64,000 nucleotides of DNA from Acanthosoma haemorrhoidale (taxonomy: Eukaryota > Arthropoda > Insecta > Hemiptera > Acanthosomatidae): positions 82,605,189 to 82,669,188 of the forward strand of contig OV884009.1 in assembly GCA_930367205.1 (NCBI GenBank). The letters are read 5' to 3'. Under the pieces are notes generated by a model. It ran no database searches and was not told the DNA's origin. It was given only the letters and a program-made list of their open reading frames with translations. The translations under genes and the position numbers were made by a program. Shown piece after piece: positions 1-34,573 of the stretch (the first letter of the stretch is position 1; each line of letters begins with the position of its first letter).

Positions 1-1439
1 ATCACATCAAATATAGCTAAGAGGTAGGAAGAAATATACAATACTAGCCAGATAAGATAACCTTAAATACAGGACCAACGTTTACCAGGAGTAGTTTTAA
101 TTAAAAACTTTTCTAGCGCTCTTATTGATATTAAAAAAGTAAATGGTAGGCATAAAATATAAGAATACTGACTTATTGACAAAGTGTAACCTTCAACCAA
201 CCGACAGCCAATTTATTTTAAGACATTACGTAATCTGATCAAGACCCCTTACAGACATGACAAGCTGAGAATTATGGAACAAATTGATTATGGGGGAATA
301 AATAAAAACCACTGAGCACTACTGAGCGCCTAGTGCCACTGAATCTGCCACAAGACACCATGGCCACTTTCAGGATATATGCAATTGGCTTAGACTGCGA
401 CTTTATACAAAAAGGATGACATCTCTGCAACATTGGAAAAAATAAGAATAGTATTTGCTACTGTCAAAGACCACACAAATGGCATTCAATTAAGAATACC
501 AGGTGCAGTCTAATATTAGAAGGTTCGCTGCACTGTATTGAGCTGTCACCACCACCTGACTGAAATATTTTGAAGGTGGTAAAAAAAAATAGCAAGATGG
601 ATATCTGTGTTACATTTTCCACCACAAACGCAGCGATATATAAAAACCAGTTTACAGGAACTGTTGGGATCAATTATTTAGAGGATTGGGCATAACGTCA
701 GAGTCACGTGAATGGACCCATAGTCATGACAAAATAGGATGATATTGTAAGTTACATTTGACAGAGTTCTGTCTAAAGTGGACACATAGGAGATATAGGA
801 TTTATAGGATTCAGATCATAATGTAGCCAAATGCCAACAAGCAGTACTGATTGTAAAAGCGGTGGTCTTCAGATTGTCAGGTTCTTTGTCATAAAGTTCT
901 CGATCGACTTTTCGATTCGATTGGGTCTTTCAGATGCTAAGCCACAGTTTTCGGGGCTGCTAAGCTGATTTGTGACAGTCCTGGTGATATTTAAACAAAC
1001 CAACCTATAAGGTTACAGATTTGGTAACCTGTAAGATAGAATTAGCCTTGAAACCGATTTTTGTTAAGAATTTTGTAGTAAGTTTAGCGTCAACTTAGAT
1101 TTGCGATATCTGAGAGGTCTCAGAACTTGTTCTAATAATGTTAATGGAAATGTTAAATATGTCTTAACAAATTAGCTCTTAAGGATACATACTGTTCATT
1201 TATATTAATATTTGTTCTAACATTGATTAAGAGATAATTGTTTAGTTGAATGTTTATATGCTATTGTATTCATCGCCAAAAGAATACGTACAATTATAGC
1301 ATAGAAAGGCAAGGCAGGATGGCTTGCTAAAAACAGGCTTAAATTTATTTATAACTCACCTCCTGTCCATATTGCTTAGTTGTGATGCTGAAGTGCTCTA
1401 TGAACAATTCTGTTTTACGTTGGTTTATTCTTTTTTTTT

Positions 1440-2640
1440 TTTTTGTTCATTAATACTACACCGACCTTTCCGTGGTTCGACCAGAACCCGTGCTGTAGTT
1501 TCAGCGATTTCTAAAAACACATTGTCCAGCAATAGTGAGTTTGAATTTTTATATTTTTCATAGGCTTATTGACTACCCGGCTTAGGGAATGGAAGCCCAA
1601 GCAAGCGCACCCCTACCACTCACTACCAGCAGTGCGCCGGACAGCTGTTCTTACTCGAACTCCCACCAAAACTGTCGCACCCAGGGTTTTCATCCAAAAA
1701 ACAGTGACCTATCTTCGACGAACTATATAGACGAGCTATCCTCGGCTATGTCCGTCACTGAATCGTCAAAGCGGCAGGTACGATACCATTTCCCTTAAAT
1801 TGTCCCCGGAGAATAAAAAAAATACTCTCCACGGCTGGGAGTACGAACTCCGGCACTTGTACACGGAGTCTTGGAAACCAGGCACCACCGATTGACTAAA
1901 TTGCCCTTATATATTTCTCCGAACTCATTCCAAGCCCTGATAGATATAGACAGACCATGAAGAACAGCTTGAAACCTCCAAGCCCCCACGTATGCGTATA
2001 AAAATTGATAACTTTATTGATTTCTGCCGAAAAATCACCTTGTGATTTGATGGTGAGGATTCGTTCACGTGCAGAACCACAAGGGATACCGCCACCATAC
2101 AGCCAACACCTCGGACACTCCACACTATTATAAAATTCGTCGAAAGGCACTATACATCAACTTAAAGAACAAAACCGTACTGGGGGTGAACAGAAACTTC
2201 ACCTCTCCACTCATGTAGTGCTGATCAAGTGATCAGGGGACTTGAAAGTCCGTTGCGTGCACTACTCACCGAGTAAACAGAACACCACTTCCTTTATTTT
2301 TCGTTAATTTAGAGTATGCGCAATAACTCTGATATTTTTACCCTTTACTCTCTTCTTCATAGCAAAATAAAGGTGGAAGAGCCCTTCAAAAGTAGAGAAA
2401 TTCCACAATGTACCCACTACCCGGGGCTCTTCGACATGAATAACTTCTGCTGGCCAATATCTATTTGTGTGAAGTGTGCAGGACCTCATAAAAACTAAAA
2501 ACTGCTCAAAAAGCCGCTGCTCCCTGATGGAGTTCACGGTGGTCTGTGGTGGCTTACCTTTAACTCAAATAACCTGTGTCTAACACAGCCCTGCCAGTAC
2601 GGCCTGCATATTCAACATCCAGAAAACCTAAGACATCGTT
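1440..2640 (+). pseudogene. Jockey-like LINE ORF1 (gag-like) relic
   Basis: A Ser/Thr-rich start (MEAQASAPLPLTTSSAPDS) is followed, across several frameshifts, by jockey ORF1 signatures: KIDNFIDFCRKITL, FTCRTTRDTATIQPT, LKEQNRTG, RVNRTPLPLFFVNLE, and NNSDIFTLYSLLHSKIKVEE then PFKSREIPQC. The CCHC knuckle region is still visible (REIPQCTHYPG… CVKCAGPH), although the first knuckle has lost its second Cys. The piece ends near 2640 with no ORF2 attached. In jockey elements ORF1p binds RNA and assists reverse transcription. Confidence 0.75.
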
Positions 2641-5600
2641 AGTACAACATAAGGTAACAAATAATATGTGTTTGAGCTAATATAAATATTAATCAAATTC
2701 TGCAGTATTTGATTAATATAAGATAAGATCTAGATAACCTTCCATTGATCAACACGAAACACCTTTGCTAGAGAAAGAAGGGGCATATCTTTGAATGAAC
2801 AATTTAATATATTGAACTAGTTTATTTATTTTTTATCCAAAAAATACCCCTTATAGCGAACATATTATATAGTCAAGTTCGGGCTGTTGGATTGGCATCC
2901 CGTTAATTTCTGATTTATTGTTATTAACGTAGTCAATCAATTATATTCAGAATATATTTATCCAAACTGGAGCATAAGGTGATCGTCCTTTAAGGTAAGT
3001 AAATTTATGTGTGTATTCATTGACAGACAACCATGGATAGCAGTACATTAGTTTTCAATGCAGTCGGTTTTTTGTAAATATATTCTATTTGCACCAAGCC
3101 ACCGTGGCTTTTATTTTAGTAATTTGCATTCTCATTGTATCATTTATAAAAATAGGATAAATTACTATATTCAAATTTCAACCATCAGTCTCCATTTAAT
3201 TAGACTGTCAAGCCCACTTAATAAGCTAATTAATTTTTTAATGTAATTCTGTGGTTTAAATAAAGAGGGCCAAGGAAAAGTTTCTCATGGATTTTTCTCA
3301 TGATCAGTTGGAGGGAGGGAAATGGATACGCTGAAATGTGTTTCAGGTAGGCCGACAACTGCACATACATAAATAAATTAGTTTTCAGTTTGTAAACATT
3401 AGGATACACTTAGTTAGTTAAGAGGATGCAATGCACATCGTTATAAATAGTAGATAATAAGTTGTAAATAGTATAAAAAAGTTTACGAACATAAACCAAG
3501 GTGAGTTGAGTGGTGCAACAACTCCAGCTGCACTGGAATACGCACGCCTTAGGTTACGAAGAAACGCCATGGGCTTGTTATGCACATCCGTGGGGAAACC
3601 CCGTTATACCGATCCCTGGAAGGGAAGCTGAGTTTTTTTGTGGGATCATTTTGGTAGAGGAGTATTTCCAAAGAGGAGAAAAATTCGGTTCTTCGGATCG
3701 CGTTATAGAGGTCACACATAAAATAGATTTCTTTCAAAAATGTTTGAGGATAATTGGAGTGATAAGACCGAAACCAGGAGCTTTCTGGGCTGGAAGCGTG
3801 AGACTGTGGCTACTTCTTTAGCATGAAAAGCAGAGAGATTAAATTAATTGTTTACAAAGAACAATGCTCAGGGATTAGAATGGTTTCACGTGACGAAAAC
3901 CAGTTGACAAATGGAGAGTAACGGCAGTTACTGTTAAGCTATCTTATTTAAGCCATTGTCGTGACGGAGGGGATTTAGTAGAGTGTTAGGAAATGATAGA
4001 TTCTTTTGGTAGCTGCCTATAGCAACAGGTCAGTTGGTAATAAATTCTGTGAAATTTTTATTGAGGTGTTCTTTGTTATTCTTCCTGAAGTTGTTGGGTA
4101 GGCAGCGAGAAAGTTGCCAAGACTAGAGGAGAGTAAAGGGCTATAGAAAAACTTTGCAAGCATTGGACACAGGTCAGAGAGGGATTGGGATAGTTCTGAA
4201 ATATTGGAGCAAATGAGGAAGGAACCACCATGGGTACTCCCATCAGGTTGATCAGTTCCGTATGTTGTGTACACTATAATATGTCGAATTAATAGGGGGT
4301 TTTGGTTTTCAGTAATAAAACCCAGTCAGAATTCCATTCTATGTCTTTGCTTGTTAAAATAACCTGTGACAAACTCTGCTTTGCATATCTCGAAACATTC
4401 ATCATAGTAATTAAGTTTTATTCTAAAAGCTCATTCCTTTTTTTATAGTTGTATTCATCACCACTCTTTACTTACATTTTACCTTCAGTATCATGGCTAA
4501 CTTTCCTCTCTCCCTTTCTAAATTCACAAGTTTAATATTCTTACCAACAGTTCATATTCCTAAAATAGTGTTTCTATTTTCATTTAATCTTCATGAAAAT
4601 TTGTAAAATAGGGAAAATGCAGAATGTTATAAGGTAATATTAAGGTTTACAGGGATTAAATGATAAATACCGCATGGTGAAAAGACAGAGGGTTTATTTA
4701 ATTTAACAGGGATTAATTGGAATGTTAATGGCATTATTATAAGCCTACCAGGCTACTCAAAAATTTCGACTGGAATTTTGAAATCAAAAATAAATTATTT
4801 GATGACTAATTCTGGTCATCAATAACATGGAACTGCATAATAATATATATCCAGATAATAAGTGTATGACTTTTCCATATGGACGTTTAAGCTATTAATG
4901 AACTTTATCACTAATAAAATAATGATATTGGTTGGAAAATAATCATAATTTTATGATGTTCTGCTGCACATGAATCCAATTTTTTATTTAAACATTTATT
5001 CATCTTTAAAGCAATTCATTCATTCTTCAAATGCAAATAATAGTGCAGTTAAGTAACATTCAATAAACTGTGCTTTGCGATCCCTTGGTTGGATGAAGGG
5101 CTCAACGAAATAACTGGGGCATCTTATTCCAGCTAATTAATTATCATTGACATATGCAGCCATAAAATCAACTAAGCTCACATAACTATGAGCTTCCCAA
5201 TATTAGAAAACTAAGCAAGGCAAATAATTAATGTTCAAAAAATGTAACACAGTTAGTATTAATAACATTTAATATTTAAAATTCTAGAAACATCTGACAT
5301 TGAAAACTTACATAACAGATTTTAGGTAAATATTGTTAAAATTGTAATTTAAACTAAGCCAAGATATTTTCATAAAATTTTATAAAAATGACAATTCACA
5401 GATATAAAGCTCTTTCTGCTAAGTTGAGACCACTCATGTTATCATGCTTACAATTTACAATAAACCATGTATTATCACAAGAATCATCACAAGATATTCG
5501 ATTCCAATTCGCGCTACCACTGAGCATAACACATCATATATCAGGCACGGTGTGCATACGACTAAAACTGGTTTTATGTCTGTGACATCAATTCAAAATA

Positions 5601-8600
5601 TTGTGTTTACAATATAACACAAGTGTTTTAATATTAGTACAGATCAAAGAATAAATAATCCACTTATATATTTTGTTTAAAATTTAGCTATACAATAGAT
5701 AACTAATATTAAACAGTACAAAATATAGATAAATTTAAAAAAATAAAATCAGCATGCATCAGTTGAAAATATGTGTTACAGGCGGCTTTGTCAAAGAAGA
5801 GAATAACACCTCTTTAAGATTATATTACATGTTAAAATTTCCAAAGATTAGCAATAACTACACTTTATAGCGTGTATGTTATATTCTATGTAAATGTTTA
5901 ATATATTCTAAATACTACAGTAAACTTCCACAAAACTTACATAAATTTGGCAAAAAATATCACATTAGAACCATTTGAATCGCTCTCTTGGAACAGATTT
6001 ACTAATAACTTTATCACAAGTATAGTAGGTATTGAAACCATATATACCAACCATAGACATAAAATGTATAATAACATGGCAAAATTACAACATATCTTTG
6101 ATGTAATTTACAAAAATTAATTATTTAAAATGAAAAAAGTTTGATATTTTGAAAATTAATTCTATTTAGATACAAAGTCAAATAATCACACACATGTCAC
6201 AATTTAATTAGAAGTTTAATGTGTATTTAATTGAAAACAAAGGATGCAAACATGGTATTAAACAAATGAACCAATATATGTTATGGTTACCATTTTAACA
6301 AAAAGGGAATATAAACTTTAACCTCCAGTAAAACCATTAAAATTAGAGACACTTACAAGACTAGAACACCAATTTGTAACATTCAGATCATTGAGATGTT
6401 TAATATAAAAGGAATGAGAACTATCCGTACTAAATCAATATATTTATTTCTTATGGCACATCAAAAACTACTATAAATTATTTTATGCAAAGAAATGCTT
6501 ATTTTAAATCTCTATTATAAATTTATAACTAACTTACAGATAACCTGAAGATTTGCCGCAAAGCATTCATAGAAAAAATCGTTGACCAATAACTAATTTT
6601 AATATTATTATAAAATGATGTCTTTCTTAAAATTATCTATATAAAATAGTTATTTATATACATATATATGTATACATATATACATGTATATGTATAGTAA
6701 TGTACTTACATACAATGTAGGGAAAGGCAAATACCTTGTAGTTTCAAGATTGTAAAATTCTCATAAAAGAAGCATTAATTAAGATAAAAGCTTTATTTAA
6801 AGCAACATTTGAATTGACAGATTTTTCAAGATGATATAATATATTCATACAATCACAGTAAAGATTGTTATCAGAACATATTAAAGCCTAGATTTATTAT
6901 AAGTTCTAGAACAAGACTGCTATAAGAAGTGTTTTTAATATCACATGGTTTGGATGCCACGTACAATAATAAAATTTCACGATATATGAATTTCAAAGTT
7001 TAAGATAATGTAATAAAAAAATAAACTATACAAATAGTTTCAAAATGGAATGAAAAAAATGGTCCCTGAAAAAATATGTAGATCATCTTTTTTCTGAATA
7101 TATATATAGACTATAAGTTAAAACATTAAATCTGAATGACAATAAATGGAATGTTTATCTAAATACATTTCATAAAAAAACAACCTAATATGTTGGTTAT
7201 TGAGCAATAAGATTTCGCTCAAATGAAAGTTTCATTTTTTTTTATGAAAAACTAGTTTCAGCATTTATCCAATTTAATTAATCCTATAATAAATCTTCAC
7301 TTTAAAACAAAATTTAATAGTTAGTATGAGTTCTTTAAATGATTTCATATGAACTATTAGAAAATGAACTTTTACCAATAGTATTTTTATTTGGACAAAT
7401 TAAAAAAAAATGCGTCAATCAACTGGTTCTGCATAAAAAAATAAAATGTTTTAGCTGGAAGATATCTTATTTATCAAAATCTTTAAATTACAGTAATACC
7501 TAGCTTAGCACCATAGCATAAATTCATTAAAACGCAATATACATATATTTCTTTTTTTTATTTGGTCATTTCATATACTATCTAGGAATTATAAAAAGAA
7601 CGATAAAAAAATCATGTTAATTTCACTTAAGATTAGTCATAAATGATTTTCTCTCTTTGAAAGTCAGCTCTTAAGGTACCCATACACTTAATTTCAGATT
7701 TTACGATCTGGATGACAAGACAAGAAAATAGCTTAATAATATGTTGATCTAATTTTATAAATGCATGTTGGTGTACAGGTAATAAATAAGATACCCTGTA
7801 TAATTCAATTTTCAAATTATGTTTAAATCACTGAGGAAAGCATACCTTGTGCTAAGCAGGGTAAAACTGTCAAACCGGATAATAAGATTTGTTAAGAGTA
7901 CTATGATGATTAATATAAAAATACATGACAGTCGGTGTTTTAAATATTTACAGTATATAAAATGTTTTTATAAATGGGACTATACCATATTATAACACAT
8001 TCCTAAACACCAAGAATCATTATAAATCATTTTCAGAGAAAATGTTATTAAAAAAGTTTGAATTTTCATGCTATAAAAGAAAGAATTTTGGATACAAATT
8101 AGTTTTTTGAAAAAAGAAATCAAAACAAATATTGGTTATTTTTCATTAAGAAAATAACTTCATAAAATAGTCAAAATTAACCACCTGCAATGTGCTATTC
8201 ACAGTTTACAAAGTATCAGTCTCAAAAAGTTTTTATTAAATGGATAAAGTAAAAACTAATACAATGTAAATTTAGAAGCAACATTCAAAAGTAATTTTAA
8301 ATCTGTAAACTAACTACCTAACATCACATGAGTGTTTTTAAAGTTAACGATTGGTTACATTTGATAATCCAGTGGCTAACTAGAATAAATTATGTAGCAG
8401 TGACTATCAACAAAGACTTCTGAGTTATATTAATAATCATTAGGTTTTCTTGCATTCATTTTTTCATACAAGCCAGATACTATAGTCTACGTTGAATAAT
8501 AAAATTGTTAACCCCTATGGAAGTATACTAAAGTAATAAAAATATTTATTAAATGTTAATATAATTAAAACAAGAAAAACTGGAAATCCATTTATTTTAT

Positions 8601-10339
8601 TTAATTTTTAAAAAATACTATGTTGTTACAAAAGTCCTTGAATTGAGAATGAAAACATTGTTGACTATAAAATAATATATCAAATCCTAATTTGAATTTT
8701 TTGTTTACATAGCTTAATTCTTTATTCAATTATGTAATCTAATTGTCTTTGTGTTTCATACACTATTATATATTGAAATGATAATATCTGATGAAAAAAT
8801 TGTGATTCACGGTCTATTCACGCATTATTTAATAATGGATTGAGTGCGAAAGCGGCAACTGAAGAAATTTGTTTGGTGTAAAGTGAAGGAGTGTAAGCTG
8901 AATTGAAATACAGCAGCATTTTGGTTCAAACGCATCAATGGCGAGAATTCATATGTAACCACACGAATACTAGCGGGTATAACTTTATACAACAGGGGGG
9001 GGGGGGCTTTAAATGCCACTGTAAGTATATTCATTTTTTTAGGAAACTAGTTTTATGCACAAGAACTTTAGTAACAACCAAGTAATACATAAATATAAAA
9101 AGAGGGATATGATAGAATGATAGGATGGTTGATGTATAATATCAATAATCATCATCAAAATTTAACAAATATAACCTAAGTTTATGCTGAAAACATTTAC
9201 ATAGATATTAGAAATATTAATGGAATTGAAAGGGAACTATTTACAATATTAGAGTATTGTTTTTTAGTTAGAATAACCTGTGACATGAAATTTGTTAAAT
9301 TTTCAGTTTATCTAATTTAAATCAGATTTGTTAGTGGAAATTAAAAAAAAAAATATGTCTGTATTAGGTACTGATAACAACTCAATAAAAAGAATCACTT
9401 GGGTGTAAACCACCTTTTGTAATTATTTCATAATTTAAACCACCATACTATATGTTTTCTCTTTTTTTTGTTGCCAGAAGCTGAGTAAGGCATTCACAAC
9501 AAGCCAAAACCTTAACCAAACATAAAAATCTGATGAAAATTTAATAACTTCATGCATCAATCAAAGCTATATGATTTATAGAATTTAAGAATACTCTCAT
9601 ATTGAAATTCTATTACTAACCATGAATTCTAACATCAACTATTTACTAATTTTAATAAACTTGAAATAAAGTAATATGAAAATATCCTATTTCTAAAATT
9701 ACTTATGATTTAATAGATCACATTAATTTTCTTGAATATTGAAAAAAACAAAAAACAAAACAAACCAAGACATACAATAAAAAGATAACATTTTGAGCAA
9801 TCACAGATATTGATTAAAACTACAATTGATAGATCAATTTTTCCTATCATTCATTAAAATAATGGAAAGCTCATCAAAAAACTAATTGTAGAGTTCACTA
9901 GAATACCAACTGTTCAGGCATTCTAATAAAAATGTTATCACTTTATTATTATAAAAAGCACATTACATTTTGCACCAATGTGAACACAGTTAATACATAA
10001 AAAAGAGAGCATTTATAAACGAACATTCATTTAAACAATTATAACACACCATATTTTGAGCAACATTACTTAAATTTATACCAATTTGAATGTTATATTA
10101 AACCTCAATAAATATAGTTAAAGCTCTTCAGGTCACCAAGAAATGTGTAGAAATTGAATCTTTTTTATGATAACCACTCAGCTCAGCTGTTAGATATAAT
10201 AAGAGACTGTACAATTTAAAATAAGCAAATATTCAATCAATATATATTTCAGTAATTACAGTACTTCAAGAGCAGTGTTTACCTGATATCAAAGTATTAA
10301 AGGACTAAGTGGGACTGGAGAAGAGCAGATATTAAATTC
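2641..10339. other. Non-coding AT-rich DNA, possibly CaMKK 3' flank
   Basis: Very AT-rich, with stops in all frames and no domain I recognise. An exception in base composition is 3490-4280, which is GC-richer with a 103-codon open frame that I cannot match to anything and that may be another old transposon. An AT palindrome of TATATA/TATGTATA type lies at about 6655-6700 and a 12-base G run at 8995-9006. Confidence 0.5.
9942..9947 (-). promoter_or_regulatory. Candidate polyadenylation signal downstream of CaMKK
   Basis: AATAAA on the minus strand (TTTATT on the plus strand) about 390 nt past the proposed stop codon. The region is so AT-rich that this hexamer is common, so it is only a candidate. 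Confidence 0.2.
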
Positions 10340-29963
<19,624 letters not shown>

Positions 29964-30099
29964 ATTTTGCTTTTTTTTCTCTTTGATGCTTGAATTAAGC
30001 TCCAATTGAAGCTCATTTTTATGTCCACAAGTCCCAGAATAGGGAGTTTCATAAATATCACTAAAATACAAAAGAAAACATAGAATTTAATCTATAAAT

Positions 30100-31920
30100 A
30101 ACTCAATTTATATGAAACAACAAAAGCAATACATAGAGTAAACCAATAACAGATAACATGCTTCTGTCTACTGAGATAATTTAATTGTAAATAGACATTT
30201 GTCTTGTCCTGTTTTAAAAATCTCTGAAAGATCAATGAAACTATCCATCATGGCATAAAAAGAAAAATTAGTTTTGAATAGATTTTAGCATTTGAGATGT
30301 TTTGAAATTGTAAAAAATTATAAAAAGTGATAGAACTTGACAAATATCTAGCTTTCCTTACATCATACCAGCATGAAAAATACATTGTGAAAAACATGTG
30401 GTGTTAGGTACAAAGTATAATTAATAACTCGAATAACCAATCTTCCATCTCTCCACAATACTGTTTATTCATACAATTAATGTATAGCTTATTAAACCAG
30501 TGTCTATATTTCATCAAAATTGCTATTTTTGGCTTACAAGTCAGGACAGGCCAGGGGAAAGGTTACGGCACAGATTAGAACCCTTACCAGGGGGAAAGAG
30601 AGAGGCATTAAAGACTACTGTTAATTACATCTTTGTCTACATTATATTAATTAATCCACTCGACAACAACTACTAGATAACAACGCCCAGATCAATTTCA
30701 CCAAGATGTCCTTGGAGAATAACTATCAGTACTGGTTAGCCAGGAAGGGTCTTGAACTGTCTTTAAAACTGTTTACAACATTGCGTGAAAGTTCAGCTAC
30801 AGAAGAATCCAGATGGCCCACAAAAAGAAACCAGTGTCTGGTTCTTTTTATTTTGGTTTGGCCAACTTTGTCTCCGAGATATCTAACTCAGATATTGATT
30901 AGAATCTTGAATGCCCTAAGCTCAACAAAAATTAAAGATGTAATATTTATAAGGATGTGATCAATCTGGTAAAATGCTACACCACCTCGGGATCTAAACT
31001 TTTAGAGTTTCCTGCCCTAAAAGAGTGTTCTCCAAACTATAACGCATCTAAGAAAAGGAAATTTTATTTGTTTCTACTGAGTGTTAATGGTTTTTGCAAG
31101 TTAATGGTTGGATGCCAATCATTAGCCTGTAGACACATCTTCCTGGCCAACCTTGAAGTCTCTCAGGAGGATTTTGATTTAATTTAGGGGCAACCAGTTC
31201 TTGTCAATTCCTATGTAGTTTTGTCCTAAACCATTTGTCAAGAGTTAGGATAAGGTTACCACCACCAGGCAGGTGGTCCGGGATAATGGAAAGTAAACAA
31301 TTATTAATTATCATGATGGACCGTGACAATATGAAACATTTCTAAGACTTGTCCATTCAAGGTCATGCAATTCTTTCCACAATGTGACAGTAAAGCATCA
31401 AATTATAATACTAATGGTTTGAGATATTAGTAAATGATGTCTATATAACTCCCTAAAAATCATAAAGTAGCATTCACTAACAAAATATCAAATTCAAGCA
31501 ATAATAAGGAGCCTGTATGTTTAAGAAGCACTTGTGCTCTATCCTGCTCCGATTCGATAAGAATTTAAAGCCAAGCTTTCGACAGGGAATGTGAAATTCC
31601 TGAACTAGTCATTTTATATCATTTGACATTCACTGTCACTGATAAGTCAAATGCAAATTCAATGAGATAAGACCCAATGATTACAGAATTTATTATTTTT
31701 AACTTTTATGTAAATCCTGACCAGTTCGACTAACTGTTGTAACATTTATAACGTTAATTATGACTTGTAATAATAGACTCATAAATATTCTAAAAGACGT
31801 TTGAATTGATCAAAATTGAGAAATGACAGTCAATTTTGACAGGTAATATTAATATTAATCTACAATCTAGAAGGAATGTTCTTAGTTCTATTACGTACTT
31901 AAGAAGAAAATTTAAAACTT
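30100..31920. other. Intronic or upstream sequence with unassigned open frames
   Basis: Between CaMKK exon 1 and the candidate 5' exon. From 30540 to 31200 the composition is less AT-rich and two plus-strand open frames of 84 and 76 codons nearly abut (30706-30960 and 30957-31187). I do not recognise either product and see no catalytic motif. They are more likely remnants of a mobile element than a gene. Confidence 0.4.
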
Positions 31921-31927
31921 GACTTAC

Positions 31928-31998
31928 CTTGAGCATTAAAATGTTTCAAAGGCACGACAATTTGAACCAAAATACATGAAATTAATTAGGTAAATTAC
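31928..31998 (-). other. Possible 5' UTR exon of CaMKK (upstream edge unknown)
   Basis: A consensus donor, CTCAAG|GTAAGTC, lies 1.9 kb upstream of coding exon 1 and is the best one I see there. If joined to 30060, the frame leading into exon 1 contains a TAA shortly before the junction, so translation would begin at MANF within exon 1. The join would also make a tiny upstream ORF (ATG CTC AAG TGA). The upper boundary given is arbitrary. Confidence 0.3.
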
Positions 31999-32459
31999 GT
32001 AACGCTGATCTAGAATATACTCCAATAAGCACTATATAGGTAGACAACAAAAAAACTAATACTATGAGAGTCTAATGATTACTTACTTAAGAAAGGTTAC
32101 TAAGCTAGCAACAAAAACAGATAAGATAAAACAAACGTCAACCAAAGAGGTACCAGGAAGCTATTCCAGGTGATTAGTTGATAAAGCTTAAGATGGACAC
32201 CATAATTGGGCAAAATTCTTTCATACAGTAATTATAATACAGTATTCGAAACAATTTTACTTAAGGTATTTAAAATATTATTACTTATTAGGTTATTTGT
32301 GATTTAACAACATATAAAATAAATTTCAATTGAAAATGCTTTAGTATTCTTTAGCTCTACTTCAAAATGAGTATCGTTAATGATAAGTGCATACATATAG
32401 TCTTTTGCACATTCTGAAAGTAGGGACTAATCTACTAAATAGCTAAGGTATTTTAGCTT

Positions 32460-32570
32460 CCATCTCGACAAAAGGCTGCACTGCGCCCCTCATCCCTTAT
32501 TGTCCTCCTTGGAGACTAAAGTGGCAGTGGCCTCGTGACCTGCTATAACTATAACAGTGTTTATAATCTG
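32460..32570 (+). repeat. Jockey-like LINE 3' end fragment
   Basis: The segment around CTCCTTGGAGACTAAAGTGG and CAGTGGCCTCGTGACCTGCT matches the ORF2 stop region of the jockey-like fragments at 33.2 kb and (reverse strand) 55.3 kb: RRLK…PRDLL then stop. It is a short piece only. Confidence 0.6.
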
Positions 32571-32689
32571 CCAAAAATCACCACCAACTTCTTCGTAGTT
32601 TTTACCAAAGCATTCAATAATATAGATCATTTCATCCTTTTATCCAAATCAGAAAATAGATGATTAATAATTGCAGTCAAAGAAAAAAT

Positions 32690-32910
32690 ATGCTGGAAAA
32701 ATCAGGACTCTAACCTGAGACCCTCTCAATATTTTGTTGGGGCTCTACCAACTGAATTAGTCTTGCACGAGTGGACGAATCTTCTTTGGCAATATGCTCT
32801 CAGTGACTGTCAGCCTCGTACTCTGCGGGTAGAGAGCTAACGACAGGATACGGTGTGACCCATAATACTAGAAATAGGATCTATACCACAACAAATATTG
32901 CCAATAGAAA
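32690..32910 (-). repeat. tRNA-derived SINE-like sequence
   Basis: On the minus strand, TAATTCAGTTGGTAGAGC resembles an A box and GGTTAGAGTCCTG a B box, separated by anticodon-arm-like sequence. A related copy at 61950-62120 shares both boxes and an upstream ATACCACAA block in the same order, which supports a SINE family rather than a tRNA gene. Confidence 0.55.
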
Positions 32911-33049
32911 ATAGATCCTTCACAATCAGAGTGGTACGTTGGTTCCAGTCCTTTATCTCCGACCGACCCTAAGTTCTAATAGTCCCTAATAAACTCCTTT
33001 TATGCATTCTCCCCATTTCCAATGGAGTTGTTTAGCAATCTTCCATCTC

Positions 33050-33480
33050 CTCAACTCTATTCTACCTTTACGTTGACAAGCTTCATCGCCAAATTCAATC
33101 CTGTTCTTTCTATTTATATGCACTCAAATCTTCAAGCTGCTTCCCTTTAATCCATGATCATCTTCCAAGTTCATGAAATTCCATAGTAACCTATCCAACC
33201 ACCCTAATCCCGTAGTACAGTCATTGCACTGCACCACACATCTCTATAATACTCCTCGGAGACTGAAACGGCAGTGGCCTCGGAACCTGCTATAAATGCT
33301 TGACAGTGGGAGTCCTGGCAATGGCCAGTTTCTCCAATCATGCCCTTAGCGTATGTGGCTCTCGCGCTCTTCGTCAGCCTTCACTGGCTTGCATGCAAGG
33401 GAGGCGACAACCATGTGAATTTGGGAGGTCTCTGGGCTGTTTGTAAATACTGTATGAATGAGTGAGTGAATGAAAATGGT
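33050..33480 (+). pseudogene. Jockey-like LINE ORF2 C-terminus and 3' UTR
   Basis: Frames give HRNLSNHPN-like and LYNTPRRLKRQWPR-like residues ending near 33285, parallel to the better preserved minus-strand copy at 55.3 kb (HRNLSNHPNPLAHSLHCA and RRLKQGPRDLL). The following 3' UTR shares TGACAGTGGGAGTCCTGGCA and GCTCTCGCGCTCTTCGTC with that copy in reverse complement, and ends with a GAGTGAGTGAATGAAAATG tail. Confidence 0.7.
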
Positions 33481-34573
33481 AAATGTGGTATGAATGAGAA
33501 CATTTATCACAATTACTTATTCCCTATTAAGTATTAAAGAATGCAGATTGTAAATTTAGCACAATAAAGAAGTTTCAAAGATAATTAAAAAAAAAAAAAT
33601 CCATTATCACAGGGCACAAACCGGTTATCCATTCTTTCTCGGGGACCTGCCAATTTTTTACATTGAATCCAGACTTATCTAATACCCCTCCTCCGACAAA
33701 AACCTATACCTGATCCTAGATTAGTCCTTAACTTGGAGTGTTCAATTATCCCAAATTAACAGATCGGGCTCTTTGTTACTATCCTATCCTGGATTGCGAT
33801 CTAACGGTTTCATCATTTACTACTTTCAATAGCTTCAGGGCCATGACTTGGAAAGAGGGTAGTGTGGCCGATCACTACACTAGTATTGAGGGTTTGGTGC
33901 AGTTGTAGTTGGTACCATGGGCATGAAAAGACTTTATGAATGGAACTGAGAAGGTAACTGCAGCTGTTACAGTTTGTGGAGTCTCCTATCCTTTAGCGAA
34001 TGGAAGCTATGTGCCTCTCTCCTCACTCATTTGGCGTGGCTTCCGTCATTTCACTTTTAGCCATCATCAATAGTTTCACAGCAATTCTATACATGCCCAG
34101 AACTTTCTTAAGTATACATAATATTCTTTAATGGTAACTGTATCTAGGCACACTTCTTCACCCTCTTCTTTGCTGACGGGTTCCCGGCAATGAATTTTCT
34201 ACGTTATGGCTACTACGATCAGGTTTAGTAGGCACTGAACATGTTTTCTCTGTCTTTACTGAACATCTTTATTTAGAACTACCATTTATCTTACAGTATC
34301 CCTTTCAATATCTCCATGACCTCTCTTTTGTTCTTTGACTAATGGCTGATTTGCTGATCATCATGATTATGTATGGCATTTTCGCCAGTTATTTCACCGT
34401 GATCTTCACTCCTCACTATGAATTTCTTTAGCTGTCTGCGTTACTATCTTTTTAAATCTAGCTCGTCTTCTTTCCATTGGTTTAGTAATGTTTTATTCAA
34501 CCCTGGTTCATAGATATTTCTTATTTTCCTCGTTTCTCTTTATTCTGAGATCATCTGTGTTCCAATAATCAAA

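Noticed and set aside
3510..3821. 103-codon plus-strand open frame
   Set aside because: No recognisable domain, no splice or promoter context; kept only as part of an unassigned GC-richer patch.
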